Part shown: in pieces, positions 50,309 through 60,633 of the stretch | Layout of the letters: every line of letters starts with the position of its first letter | Numbering within the stretch: position 1 is the stretch's first letter | Assembly (NCBI RefSeq): GCF_002999335.1 | Contig: NW_020312075.1 | Location: 47,111 to 111,110, forward strand | Length of the DNA: 64,000 nt | DNA from: Cyclospora cayetanensis | Taxonomy: Eukaryota > Apicomplexa > Conoidasida > Eucoccidiorida > Eimeriidae | Direction: 5' to 3' | Translations under genes and position numbers: made by a program | The notes under the pieces: generated by a model | What the model was told of the DNA's origin: nothing | Databases searched by the model: none | Seen by the model: only the letters and a program-made list of their open reading frames with translations

Positions 50309-53300
50309 CTCAAAGTGTGTTTCACTTGGATGCTCATATATTATCTATTGCAGTGTGTGAAGGTGAAAGCGACAATTGGAGGACCGAGCGGCATCCTTGT
50401 GTAGGAGTGCCTAAGCACCTTCGAGTGGCTCTAGTCCTTCCATGTTTCGTTGTTGTACGTAATGCAGCCTTTGCGCTAATGCTGCCCTTTTAGATAAGCC
50501 GTTCGGCGTTGGTAATGTCCAGGAAGTGTGTTGTGCAAGGGGAGTGGGGTTTGGGTGTGGGGGCGGATAAGCAGCCAATGTGTCGTAGGTGTTGTTTGGT
50601 ACCACTGGTCCCCTACACTTGTGGTACAGAGTGTTACTGCAGACTCGCAAGAGTCCGTGCATTCAGGCGACGTTTGCAGGACGATGCTGATTTGGCAGGT
50701 GGTCAGGAAGCCAGTGGCAGTAGGGGTCCTGTGTTTAAGTCTGCGTTGGTGTCGTGTCGTATTGCATGTGCTCATAGCAACAATGTCAATAGCGTCAATA
50801 GAATGGATTATGTGAGTATAAGACTGTGCCGAATCGGTGCTTCATACGATGCGGAAGCTTGTTCCATGGCATGTGTTTGGAGTGCTGATTATTTGTTTCA
50901 GCGTATGAAATCTTTACGCGAGTATGGCCATAAGACTAGAGTGGTTCTAGCACGAGCACATAGGCTAGCACACGCCCTCGCTTTGATGCGGAATTGATCT
51001 GAAGGCTAGTAAACATTTGGACGCTGCATGACTCAGGCAGTGAGTCTTTGCATGGACAGCTGTGGGTTGTAGAATGTGCTGTCTCCTGTAGCTAATGGAT
51101 GTAGGCTCAGGCGAGCACTTAGCTTCTGTGCTGCAGTGGGATGGCTAGCACTGCTATTGTGCACAGTGGCAGGGCGAGGAGTAGGCTGCCCGGTGCACTG
51201 AAAGTGTGTTTTACTTGGATGCTCATATACTATCTATTGCAGTGTGTGAAGGTGAAAGCGACAATTGGAGGACCGAGCGGCATCCTTGTGTAGGAGAGCC
51301 CAAACAGCTTCGAGTGACTGGACTTCTTCCATGTTTCGCTGTTGTACGTAATGCAGCCTTTGCGCTAATGTTGCACATTTGAATGAGCCTCTCTCCGTTG
51401 GCGATTTTTAGCAAGTGTGTTGTGCAAGGGGAGTGGGGTTTGGGTGTGGGGGCGGATAAGCAGCAATGTGTCGTAGGTGTTGTTTGGTACCACTGGTCCC
51501 CTACACTTGTGGTGCGGAGTGTTACTGCAGACTCACAGGGGTCTGTGCGTTTACTCGGCTCTTGCAGGATGATGCTGATTTGGCAGGTGGTCAGGAAGCC
51601 CGTGGCAGTAGGGGTCGTGTGCTTAAATCTGCGTTGGTGTCGTCGTGTCCTATTGCATGGTCTCGAAGAAACAATGTCAATAGCGTCAATAGAATGGTTT
51701 ATTTGAGTATGTGGCTATGTTGACTTGGTGGTTTATACCATGTGGAGGCTTGTTCCATGGCATGTGGATGGAGAAGTGATTAGTTGTTTCAGCGTATGAA
51801 ATCTTTATGCGAATATAGCCATAGGACGAGAGTGGTTCTAGCACGAGCACATAGGCTAGCACTTGGAGTCGCTTTGATGCGGAATTGATCTGGAGGCTGA
51901 TAAACATTCGGAGGCTGCATGACTCAGGCAGTGCGCTCTTTGCATTCAGAGCTATGTGGTATAGAAAGTGCTTTTTCCTGTAGCTAATAGATGTAGGCTC
52001 AGGCCAGGACCTAGCTTCTGTGCTGCAGCGGGATGGCTAGCACCGTTGTTCTATGCAGTGGCACGTTGAGGAGTAGGATGCCCACTGCACTCAAAGTGTG
52101 TTTCACTTGGATGCTCATATATTATCTACTGCAGTGTGTGAAGGTGAAAGCGACAATTGGAGGACCGAGCAGCATCCTTGTGTAGGAGAGCCTAAGCACC
52201 TTCGAGTGGCTCTAGTCCTTCCATGTTTCGTTGTTGTACGTAATGCAGCCTTTGCGCTAATGGTGGGCATTTGCTAATGCCGGTCTGCGTTGGCTATTTT
52301 AAGTTAGTGGGTTGTGCAAGGGGAGTGGGGTTTGGGTGTGGGGGCGGATAAGCAGCCAATGTGTCGTAGGTGTTGTTTGGTACCACTGGTCCCCTACACT
52401 TGTGGTACAGAGTGTTACTGCAGACTCTCAGGCACCCGTGCGTTTATTCAAGTCTGGCAAGACGATGCTGATTTGGCAGGTGGTCAGGAAGCCAGTGGCA
52501 GTAGGACTCCTGTGCTTAAATCTGCGTTGGTGTCGTCGTGTCGTATTGCATGTGCTCGAAGAAACAATGGCAATAGCGTCAATAGGATGATTTATGTGAG
52601 TATGGGACTATGTCGAATTGGTGCTTCATACATTGTGGAGGCTTGTTCCATGGTATGTGGATGGAGAAGTGATTAGTTGTTTGAGCGTATGAAATGTTTA
52701 TGCGAGTATAGCCATAAGACTAGAGTGGTTCTAGCACGAGCACATAGGCTAGCACTTGCCCGCGACTCGATGCGGAATTGATGTGGAGGCTGATAAACAT
52801 TCGGAGGCTGCATGACTCAGGCAGTGCGCTCTTTGCATGCACAGCTGTGGGGTGTAGAATGTGGTTTTTCCTGTAGCTAATGGATGTAGGCTCAGGCCAG
52901 CACCTAGCTTCTGTGCTGCAGTGGGATGGCTAGCACCGTTGTTCTATGCAGTGGGACGCTGAGGAGTAGGCTGCCCACTGCACTCAAAGTGTGTTTCACT
53001 TGGATGCTCATATATTATCTACTGCAGTGTGTGAAGGTGAAAGCGACAATTGGAGGACCGAGCAGCATCCTTGTGTAGGCGTGCCTAAGCAACTTCTAGT
53101 GACCCCAGTTCTTCCATGTTTCGCTGTTGTACGTAATGCAGCCTTTGCGCTAATGGTGGGCATTTGCTAATGCCGGTCTGTGTCGGCAATGTCCAGGAAG
53201 TGGGTTGTGCAAGGGGAGTGGGGTTTGGGTGTGGGGGCGGATAAGCAGCCAATGTGTCGTAGGTATTGTTTGGTACCACTGGTCCCCTACACTTGTGGTA

Positions 53301-53639
53301 CAGAGTGTTACTGCAGGCTCTCAGGCGTCCGTGCGTTTAGGGGGCTCTGGCAGGACGATGCTGATTTGGCAGGTGGTCAGGAAGCCAGTGGCAGTAGGAG
53401 TCCTGTGCTTAAGTCTGCGTTGGTGTCGTCGTGTCGTGCTGCATGTGCTCACAGCAGCAATATCAACAGCGTCAATATAAGGGTTTATGTGAGTATGAGA
53501 CTGTGTCGAATTGGTGCTTTATAAAATCTAGACGTTTGTTCTGTGGTGCTTGATTGTAGAAGTGGTCAGCTGTTTCCAGCTTTTTAAATCTCCTTTCTCG
53601 TTGGTCCAGAAGACTAGAGTGGTTCTAGCACGAGCATGT

Positions 53640-54600
53640 CGCTTGGCAGTTGCAGTCGCTTTGATGGAGCATCGATTTGGGGGCTTGGAAATATTTGGAC
53701 GTTGCATGACTCAGGCAGCACGCTCTTTGCATCCAAAGGTGTGGGGTGTACGATGTGTTTTTTCCTGCGGCTAATGCATGTAGGCTCATGCCAGCACTTA
53801 GCTTCTGTGCTACAGCGGGATGGCTAGCACTGTTGGTATGTGCAACATCACCGAGAGGAGTAGGCTGAGTAGTGCACTCTGTTTGTGTTCCACTTGGGTG
53901 TGTAGGACCCACTCGTTTCAGTGGCTGAAGCTGAAAGTGACAATTGGAGGATCGAGCGGCATGCTTGGCCAGGAGAGGCTACGCGCCTTCGAGTAGCTGT
54001 ATTTCTTCCGTGTTTCGCCGTTGTCGATTGTGCTACATATGGGCTGATGATTTGCGCCAGCTCAAGCCTGTCTGCGTTGGCGATTTCCAGCAAGTGGGTT
54101 GTGGAAGCCATGTGCGGTTTGGGTGTGGGTGCGCGGAAGCCCGCAATGTGTACTTGGTGTCGTTTGGTACCACGGGCGCGTTACTTTCTTGCTCCCGTTT
54201 TTTTCGGTCAGATCACGCAGCCGTCAGTGTGTATTATAGGTTTCGGGTAGGATGCTGCTGAGTTGGCGGTGGCTGTGATAGCCACTGAAGGGTGCGGGCC
54301 TTCTGAGTAAAGCTGTGTAGGTGTGTCATGTCGCATTGCATGTGGTCAGAGAAACAATATCCTTACCGTACATTGCATTGGATATGCGATTATGGAGCCA
54401 CGCGGAGAAGTGCTTCATTAGATGTGGAATATTGTTTCCTGGCTCCTTTTTGGAGCAATGCCCATTTGTTTTCAGCGTATGGAGTTTCGATGCCGGTTTC
54501 CCATAGCAATAGAGTGGCTGTAGCATGCTCACATTGTCTAGTGCCCACGCGTTCACGCTGAATCGGTTTGGGGGCTGTCAAGCGTTAAAAGGTTGCATCA
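53640..54600 (+). repeat. Diverged right-edge unit of the family A array
   Basis: From about 53637 ('gcatgtcgcttggcagttgc') identity to interior units drops. Order is still followed: 'ttgcatgactcaggcagcac' at 53702, 'ctaatgcatgtaggctcatg' near 53771, the landmark region as 'gtggctgaagctgaaagtg' near 53921, 'gtttgggtgtgggtgcgcgg' near 54118, and 'acaatatcc...' near 54353. The unit ends incompletely at about 54600, where M3-type sequence starts. It mirrors the diverged left-edge unit. Confidence 0.8.
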
Positions 54601-55640
54601 GGTGTTTGGGTAAACATAGGTCCTCAAAATGTGTAACTATATTGTTGGGACTGTTCTGAGCAGCATGGGTTGCCTTTATGGTGACGAGGTGTAAGGTTTT
54701 ACCTTTGATTGGTCTGGCTCCGTCACGATGAAGTGAATACCTGCTTGCACTTATATGTTGCGGTTTCGTTTCATGCTTTCGCTCTAGCTGGAATGTAAGA
54801 GAATTGCTTGCTCTTTAGTGGACTTGAAGAACTCCAAACTGTGCCGCAGCTGCGGCTGCTGTCAGCAGCTTTTCTACGTGTATTAAGCCTGCCAGCAATG
54901 TTTTGGCCTAGTTATGTTTAGACACATAATGTAGCGAACGACCATCAAAGGAATGAGTTACAAGATGCGTAGCAAACGAGACATGGTATTCTTTTGCTAA
55001 TTCTGTGCAGGAATAGAGTATCACAAATCATCGCTGTATTGATGTGCTATTTACCCACCCTATTTAACTTGCTCTTGTTGTGCACACTTCAGGACGTCCT
55101 GCTGTGGGCTAATCTGTCACTTGTGCAGGATCCTGATGACATTAGTTTGCGCTGCGTCTGGTCATGAGCTTAGGCCATGAGCGCACATGCGTAACATGTA
55201 AACGTGGTGTTGTCGAATGCTGTTGCAACTAGCTGCTTCTGACCCAGTGAGCTTTTTGGACAGGAGGTTTTATTCTCGGTGGGCAATCTGAAGCCTCATA
55301 GCGCACGCAGGCCCCATGCGCATCTCTTCAGAAGCAGCAAAAGTATACAAGCTCATGATTTCGCGTTGGTGCAGGATGGTTAGAAATTCCCGGGAATAAT
55401 TTGAAATACAAGCCTATTCGGGGACATGGAATGAGGGACCCTACGTGAAAAGCCGTCGGTAGCAGCCACTTGAGCATGAGTCACACCTTGTATGCATAGG
55501 CATTTGTCACCATTTGGGATTCCGTTGTTGGTATCCAGCAGCGTTCGGTTGGCATAACGTCAAATGCTGACCTCACTGTAGACCCTCTGCAAAGTGTATC
55601 GGCAGGAACTGTCAATGTGACATGCAAGGTCAATGCACGC
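54600..55640 (+). repeat. Module M3 (third copy of the triplicated segment)
   Basis: M3 shares 'gcagcatgggttgc' (54660) and 'gtcacgatgaa' (54722) with M2 at matching spacing, and 'aaatgctgac' (55562) with M1 (4273), followed by a collinear 'aaagtg' context. It therefore contains both ends of the M module, in a form shorter than M1. No gene is recognised. The minus-strand frame 55481-55882 (133 codons) spans the junction to the old A-like unit and matches nothing known. Confidence 0.6.
54843..54869. repeat. Adjacent palindrome and hairpin in M3
   Basis: GCCGCAGCTGCGGC (54843-54856) is a perfect 14-bp palindrome. It overlaps GCTGCT (54855-54860), GTC, AGCAGC (54864-54869), a six-bp stem with a three-base loop. 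The two structures are mutually exclusive at the overlap. Confidence 0.8.
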
Positions 55641-56140
55641 ATGCGCAGATCAGCATGTACTCCAGCGCCAAACCTGGCCAGAAGATTCGAGCACCACGAA
55701 ACCGCTGCAGTTTTTTCACATTTCGCTGTTAGCTCTGATGCGGGATATGTGGTCATGTCGCGCTGTCGCTCACGCGCGGCTGCGTTGGGGCGATCCACAG
55801 AGTGAGGCAGCGCTTGCAACGGACGGATTTGGTGCGGGTAGGCGGCAGCAACTGTTGTATAATGGATGTTGTATTCCTCCACTACGGCCTGCGTTTATGG
55901 TTCTGAGTATGGGTGCAATGGTGCAAGAGGTCCCCTTTAATTCCTGTAGGATTTGCTGTTCTTCGTCGGTTTTCGCGTGCAGCAGAAAACACGAAGTTGC
56001 AGATGTGTCGCAGTTGATAGTGGCGGTGCTAATCTTCTTGATGTTGACTGGCGTGCGTTTGTGCAGACGTGTGCACCACATCTGAGGTGTATTTTGGGTT
56101 TTCCTTCTGATGTTGGGCCTTGCGCTGAACGCGTGAATGT
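55640..56140 (+). repeat. Diverged A-like unit after M3 (right outlier)
   Basis: Faint but ordered matches to the A unit and to the old unit at 4370-5330 are visible: 'accgctgcagttttttcacatttcgctgtt' near 55702, 'ggctgcgttggggcga' near 55779, 'tttggtgcgggtaggcggcagc' near 55828, and 'gtgcagcagaaaacacgaag' near 55976, which matches 'gtgcagtagaagcacaaaac' near 4693. Overlapping open frames (150 codons plus strand, 55633-56085; 161 codons minus strand, 55770-56255) have no recognisable domain. Confidence 0.5.
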
Positions 56141-57165
56141 GGCATGAAGAAGACTGGTGTGCCTGCAGACGTAGCTTTGCCTTGTGGTTTTTTGTTTGAA
56201 GATAACCCCTGTTGTTTCCCACTCTATACGCTTTGTGTGTGCACACTTTGTACATTGAACCCCTAAAAACGATGTGTATTGGTGTGGCTGCACCGTTGAT
56301 GTAATCGCAGCTTACACCTGAAATACTTGAGCATGCCCTAGATTCAAGGTGAAGGTGCGTGCGCGTCTACACATTACATGCCCAGGAACTAGTGTATCTA
56401 GTCAGAATACCTTTCTTAGACGACTTAGAGAGGCTGCTATAGGCATGTTGAAGCTAGCACATATGTTAGTAGCAGGAATGCATATTTATACCGTCCAGTG
56501 AAAATTTACTTCCAATAAATATCCTTTGACTTGTTACGAAAACCAAACGCAACAGAATATGAATCCAGTGATTGTGTTTTGTGAGCTACTGCGTCACACT
56601 GTATGCATAGGTCTGGGTGAAATTTTTGCGTCAGCCCGTGTCATGTGTTGTGGTATTTTAGTATGAGCGACCGACTGCGTACAAATGCGGATATTCCTCG
56701 CATGCGAGTGCTCAAAATGTATACAAGGCTTTGAGATGCATATCATGATTAGCCGCACTGAGCTGGGAGGCTTCCATTTTTACACGTATGCGCAACACCG
56801 ATGGGGCTTTGACAAACCTCAGCAATGGGGCCTTGCTTCAAAGCATCAGTAACGCGTTGCAATGTAGGTGTGTACAGGTCGCTTACAGTTTAGGGCTGTA
56901 ACGAGATCTTGAAATGTGAATGTAGGAGCAGACGGCAGAAGAACTGCAGGAAAAAATGTTCGCCGGTGCTGTGAATTTATGGTGAACGACAGGTTTGGAA
57001 ATAGTACAGATTTTCTGAGTTGTTTATAGTTCGCCCACCAGTGGGGCGTCTAGAGCAAGTGGGCTTGAGAGGACGGAAGCAATGATTGATCAGAGCGGAA
57101 CAGTGATGTTAACAAGAGCAGCAATGATGTGTGATGTTGTGACGGTGGAGCTATGACAATGATAG
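56140..57165. other. No recognisable content
   Basis: The repeat families to the left can no longer be followed. Open frames are short, no RNA gene is seen, and the strong G+T bias of the plus strand fades here. Confidence 0.5.
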
Positions 57166-57931
57166 GTGCAATCAATCATTCATGTAAAAGTAGTTACAGA
57201 TAGGATGGCCTGCACATTGTTGCTTGCATCAGCAGAGGTACATGTGCTACCAAGGTTTAGCATATCTTCCGAGGTCACACTAGAATTTCACAGGGCTCTT
57301 CTACCTTTGGTAAGCATACTATCCTACCTGGTGAATTCGCAGGCGTTTTCCCTAGCTGTACAATTTTCTCCAGTGCATGTTTTGGCGCCAGCAGCACACT
57401 TATGGACTGCCAAAAACCTTTCAGCTAAGCGCCTGTTCTCACTCAAAGCTAGACATCAGAACAAGATGGTTGGAAACTTATCTCTATCATTCGCTTGGCT
57501 CTACGACGGGCAGGGCTTTAGTTGTTGGGCCACGACCAGCTCGCGCACCAGTGTACGCCTACTTACCACTTTATCAGGCAATGTGTTTTCGCTGCATATG
57601 TCCTGCGGCTCCGACGAGTCCCATGTTTATTCATAATTTGTGGTGGGTCGTCTCAATCTCAGTACGAATACGTGGTTTTGGATTGTTTGTGGAGCATCTG
57701 CAAAGGCCCGTAAGAGATTTACAGCGTCTAAAAGCATTCCACACGCATTATTTCATGAAGTGTTTGCTTGTAGCTCGCCCGTATGTCAGTAGACTCATGG
57801 ACCTTTCAGTCCTTGCTATACCGCTCATACAGCACCACCTTTCCATTCAGTTTCAATACTTTACATCTACTGAAATGACACATTACCCGTGGAATGGAGG
57901 ATCGAGACTATACTTGCATAAGCCTCTCTAA
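57166..57931 (+). other. Two overlapping open frames, possible decayed coding sequence
   Basis: A 156-codon frame (57166-57636) and a 184-codon frame (57377-57931) overlap by 260 bp in different plus frames. They lie outside the G+T-skewed region, so the absence of stops is less easily explained by composition. The first product has a hydrophobic stretch around residues 45-75. The second has a C-terminal stretch (VARPYVSRLMDL, near residues 130-142) that recalls, only loosely, the region after the polymerase domain in DIRS-type elements. I cannot assign a function. One frameshifted remnant of a single gene is possible, as is chance. Confidence 0.25.
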
Positions 57932-60600
57932 ACAGACACTTGAATAAGGCTTTTCTTATATATTTTTATAAGCCGGATCAGCACATGCGACCGTGTGGTT
58001 TTTCAAGCATATAGACTGCAAGCCACTGTAATTTAGATAGATATATCTTTTATGTACATTCTGTGTACGACACACTGATTACAATATTAATTGGGAGAAG
58101 ACCGCTTTAAAAATTGCAATATGGCTTGTCATTTTGCATGCCTCACTGTGGAACCGCAACGCTGTGGATCTGTGAGTCGAGCCGCTAGGGGGCCATACGC
58201 TTGTCAATTTGCTCTAATGTGTAAGCATGTTGCTGAGCGCACCTGATTGGCTCCTCCACTGGTGTAATGTACGTGTCCGCCATTGTCACCGTGCTACGAA
58301 TATAGTTACCTTGTTGATTTACAGGTCTTATTGAGGCTTGAGGGCCTGACCAATTGCACGTTCATGACACTCAGGAGCAAACAAATATGATTGCTTGCAC
58401 CAAACCTAATGTTCCAGCACGTTGGAGGTGTGCCTAGCTTTGCTGGTGAGCGTCCATCACTGTTCCATCATCAATCACATGTTGAGGACATAGTATTTAG
58501 CGTGGCACTTTGCTGACAAATGGCTGAGCAATGCATGCTTCTTAGTGACCCAGGAGCGTAACATAGTTCTTGTCCAAACCGTCAGCGCCACCCCCACTGA
58601 CAAAAAAAGCTCCAAATAGGGATCTCACATGCAAGGTTCCGATCAGTATGCAATCAGCTTCTAGGCAAAAGGCATTGTAGCAGTATTATTCAAGAGCATC
58701 AGACCCCACGGTTATAATCCATAGCGTTGGTGTATTTGAAGGTAAGCATGATTGGGAAAGGCTAAGCATACGTTCGCTGAAGGCAGTGGCCTTTCTAAAT
58801 TCCCCAGATGTTGCGTGCTGATGGCGTGTATAGCGGCTGCATCTGCAACCATGTTGCTTCATTATTCAGGCATCACATTTTCTGCAAATGATGCAAACAT
58901 CTACTTGCCTGTGAAAAAATAAAATGCGCACTGAATGACCTTGTTTGTTTCACAGTATCTGTGGACTAAATGTGCGAACTAGTAAAGAAGGTGGTACTTG
59001 GATGCAGAGCCTGCTTTGCGTAGATGTGTGTACACCAGCAAGTCTGCTTATCAATAGTGCTTTGCACACCTCAACGCAAGCGTGAAAATTGCATGTACAT
59101 TCTTGTCTGCATCATATTTGTTTAATTAGCAGACAAGCTCTTGCTAGGACCACTCCTGCTGTGCTCTTTTATTTTGCGTCTCTGATGTAATAAGGAGAAA
59201 TTATCAGTACTGTAAACAATCTCATGCTGCTTGCTCTAAAAGTGCACATTTTTCTGTGGCTATAAGAGGGGACAATGGATTGTTACAGGGGCAGCAGGAA
59301 ATACATTCGCCGCCTTGAGTTAGTTGGAGCTGGCAACAGTTGATTCCATGGCGAGTCGAGGAGCCCTTCCTTTATATTTGCGTATACGTGACCTCCACAT
59401 TTGAAATTGCTGTAAGCACAGTGAGTGCGTTCACATGTTGCCTTGGTGTGATGTATTGCCCCTGAGTCCTGGCGGTTCGATGTGAACTTATGATTGTCAT
59501 ACTCACGTAACTGTGTCGCACACATTTTCGTATACCAGAAACACGCTGCAGGCCTTGTTTCGTTGTATTGCAATAGATCATGTGACACAGCGCTTACCTG
59601 CACGATTAATCCGCTTCCGAACCCCACAGAATAATGAAGTGATTCCTGATCAATGTACCAGCTCCGCGCCTATCTGAAACTGCAAACAGTGGTCCATGGC
59701 CGGCTCAGTGGGCTCCAAAAGCGTAGATCAACAAGTGATTGCCTTTACTGTACATACATGACAGCCTCTAAAGGCTTCTATATATGTAGAAATGCCTGAT
59801 TGGAATTGGCCTACCATGAGCAACAAATGCACCTACCAGCATCAGTAGCAACGAAACAGGCAGGCATAGTGTGGTCAACAATACAGGGATGGGAAGCGCA
59901 AGCAAACAGAGAAGTTTCATGATGAGGAAATCAAGCGGCCTTGCCGAAACTGGTGGTTCTTGTCATGCACTGCAGCTCTCTCTGGTACAACATTAACGTA
60001 ACGTGCTTTAGGGTAATGAGTATATGTTTCCAGTTTTCAAAACACAGCACCAAAGATAAATAACCACTCAAGTAATTTTTCTTAGTGCTCGGTGACTGTG
60101 CTGTGGCAGCATTCACAACTGAGTCTCTTCTAGTCAGCTTCCCAGTTTCGTCGCAAAATTGTTCTCATATCTAACGCATTGATTGGTGAAAGTTGACAAG
60201 TTAGTCAGCTGCAGAAGCGGGTGCTGGCCTTGAGAATTTCCACCTAGATTTGAAGGGATATATGTGAAGTGCTGGTTGTTGGTATTGTAGAGCATTAAGC
60301 TTTGGTTATCATTTCCAAGGTTTCACCTGCATGACAAGCGATTCAGCACTGCTACTGCGGTAATGCAGTGCAGTTCACTCTTTGATACTCTGTCGTGACT
60401 GGACGCTTGAAGAGAGATGTCTGCCGCCTTCGATTTTCGAGGCCGTCGTCAAGACGTCTTGCCGTGTTTGGCAGGTGGTGAGTAGAACTCGACAATACGT
60501 ATCAACACTCTGTTATGATCGTTGCATTTTGGCTTAATGGGCCTGGACAGCACGAGCTCGACTGCGTTTGTACAGCACACGCTGTCGCATATAATATCTC
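57932..60600. other. No recognisable gene; possible upstream part of the retroelement
   Basis: The stretch is mixed in composition with local A+T-rich patches (for example near 57950-58100). The longest frame is 114 codons on the minus strand (59283-59627), with no known domain. An LTR of the element to the right might lie in the last kilobase, but I found no clear TG...CA boundaries, direct repeat or tRNA primer site. Confidence 0.4.
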
Positions 60601-60633
60601 TACTTCACCCTCTGCCTCTGGCGCTTTAGAATC

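Larger units (their letters stand above)
9890..53640 (+). repeat. Family A satellite: ~49 head-to-tail units of 893/894 bp
   Basis: The landmark 'aaggtgaaagcgacaa' recurs at 10210, 11101, 11995, 12888, 13782, 14676, 15567, 16460, 17354, 18245, 19139, 20034, 20928, 21822, 22715, 23602, 24494, 25387, 26281, 27169, 28063, 28957, 29851, 30746, 31640, 32531, 33424, 34318, 35213, (36100, replaced), 36984, 37863, 38755, 39648, 40540, 41431, 42325, 43218, 44118, 45011, 45904, 46795, 47688, 48574, 49467, 50360, 51249, 52141, 53034 and (53928, diverged). The mean spacing is about 892 bp and all units share one orientation. Unit map from the landmark: +63 'gagtggctctagttctt'; +121 'gtgcgcatttgctaatgc'; +168 'gtgttgtgcaaggggag'; +237 'ggtaccactggtccccta'; +368 'cttaaatctgcgttggtg'; +443 GTRAGT site; +570 'gactagagtggttctagc'; +663 'gcatgactcaggcagt'; +745 to +845 three inverted repeats; then 'ggatgctcatatatta'. 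The segments around +280-320 and +400-560 are the most variable. I do not recognise the family. Confidence 0.97.

Noticed and set aside
9890..53640. Reading the array as a tandem gene family of secreted or antigen-like proteins
   Set aside because: The frames overlap on both strands, frameshifting indels are common, changes in the pair compared fall mostly on amino-acid-changing positions, and no domain or convincing signal peptide is seen.
9890..53640. CRISPR array or rDNA/5S-type cluster
   Set aside because: The repeat is the whole 893-bp unit with no short repeat/spacer pattern, and no rRNA or tRNA sequence is recognisable in it.
55770..56255. 161-codon minus-strand frame as a gene
   Set aside because: It overlaps a 150-codon plus-strand frame in a decayed A-like unit and shows no known domain.
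59455..59485. tRNA-like B box 'ggttcgatgtg'
   Set aside because: No cloverleaf, acceptor stem or A box can be built around it.
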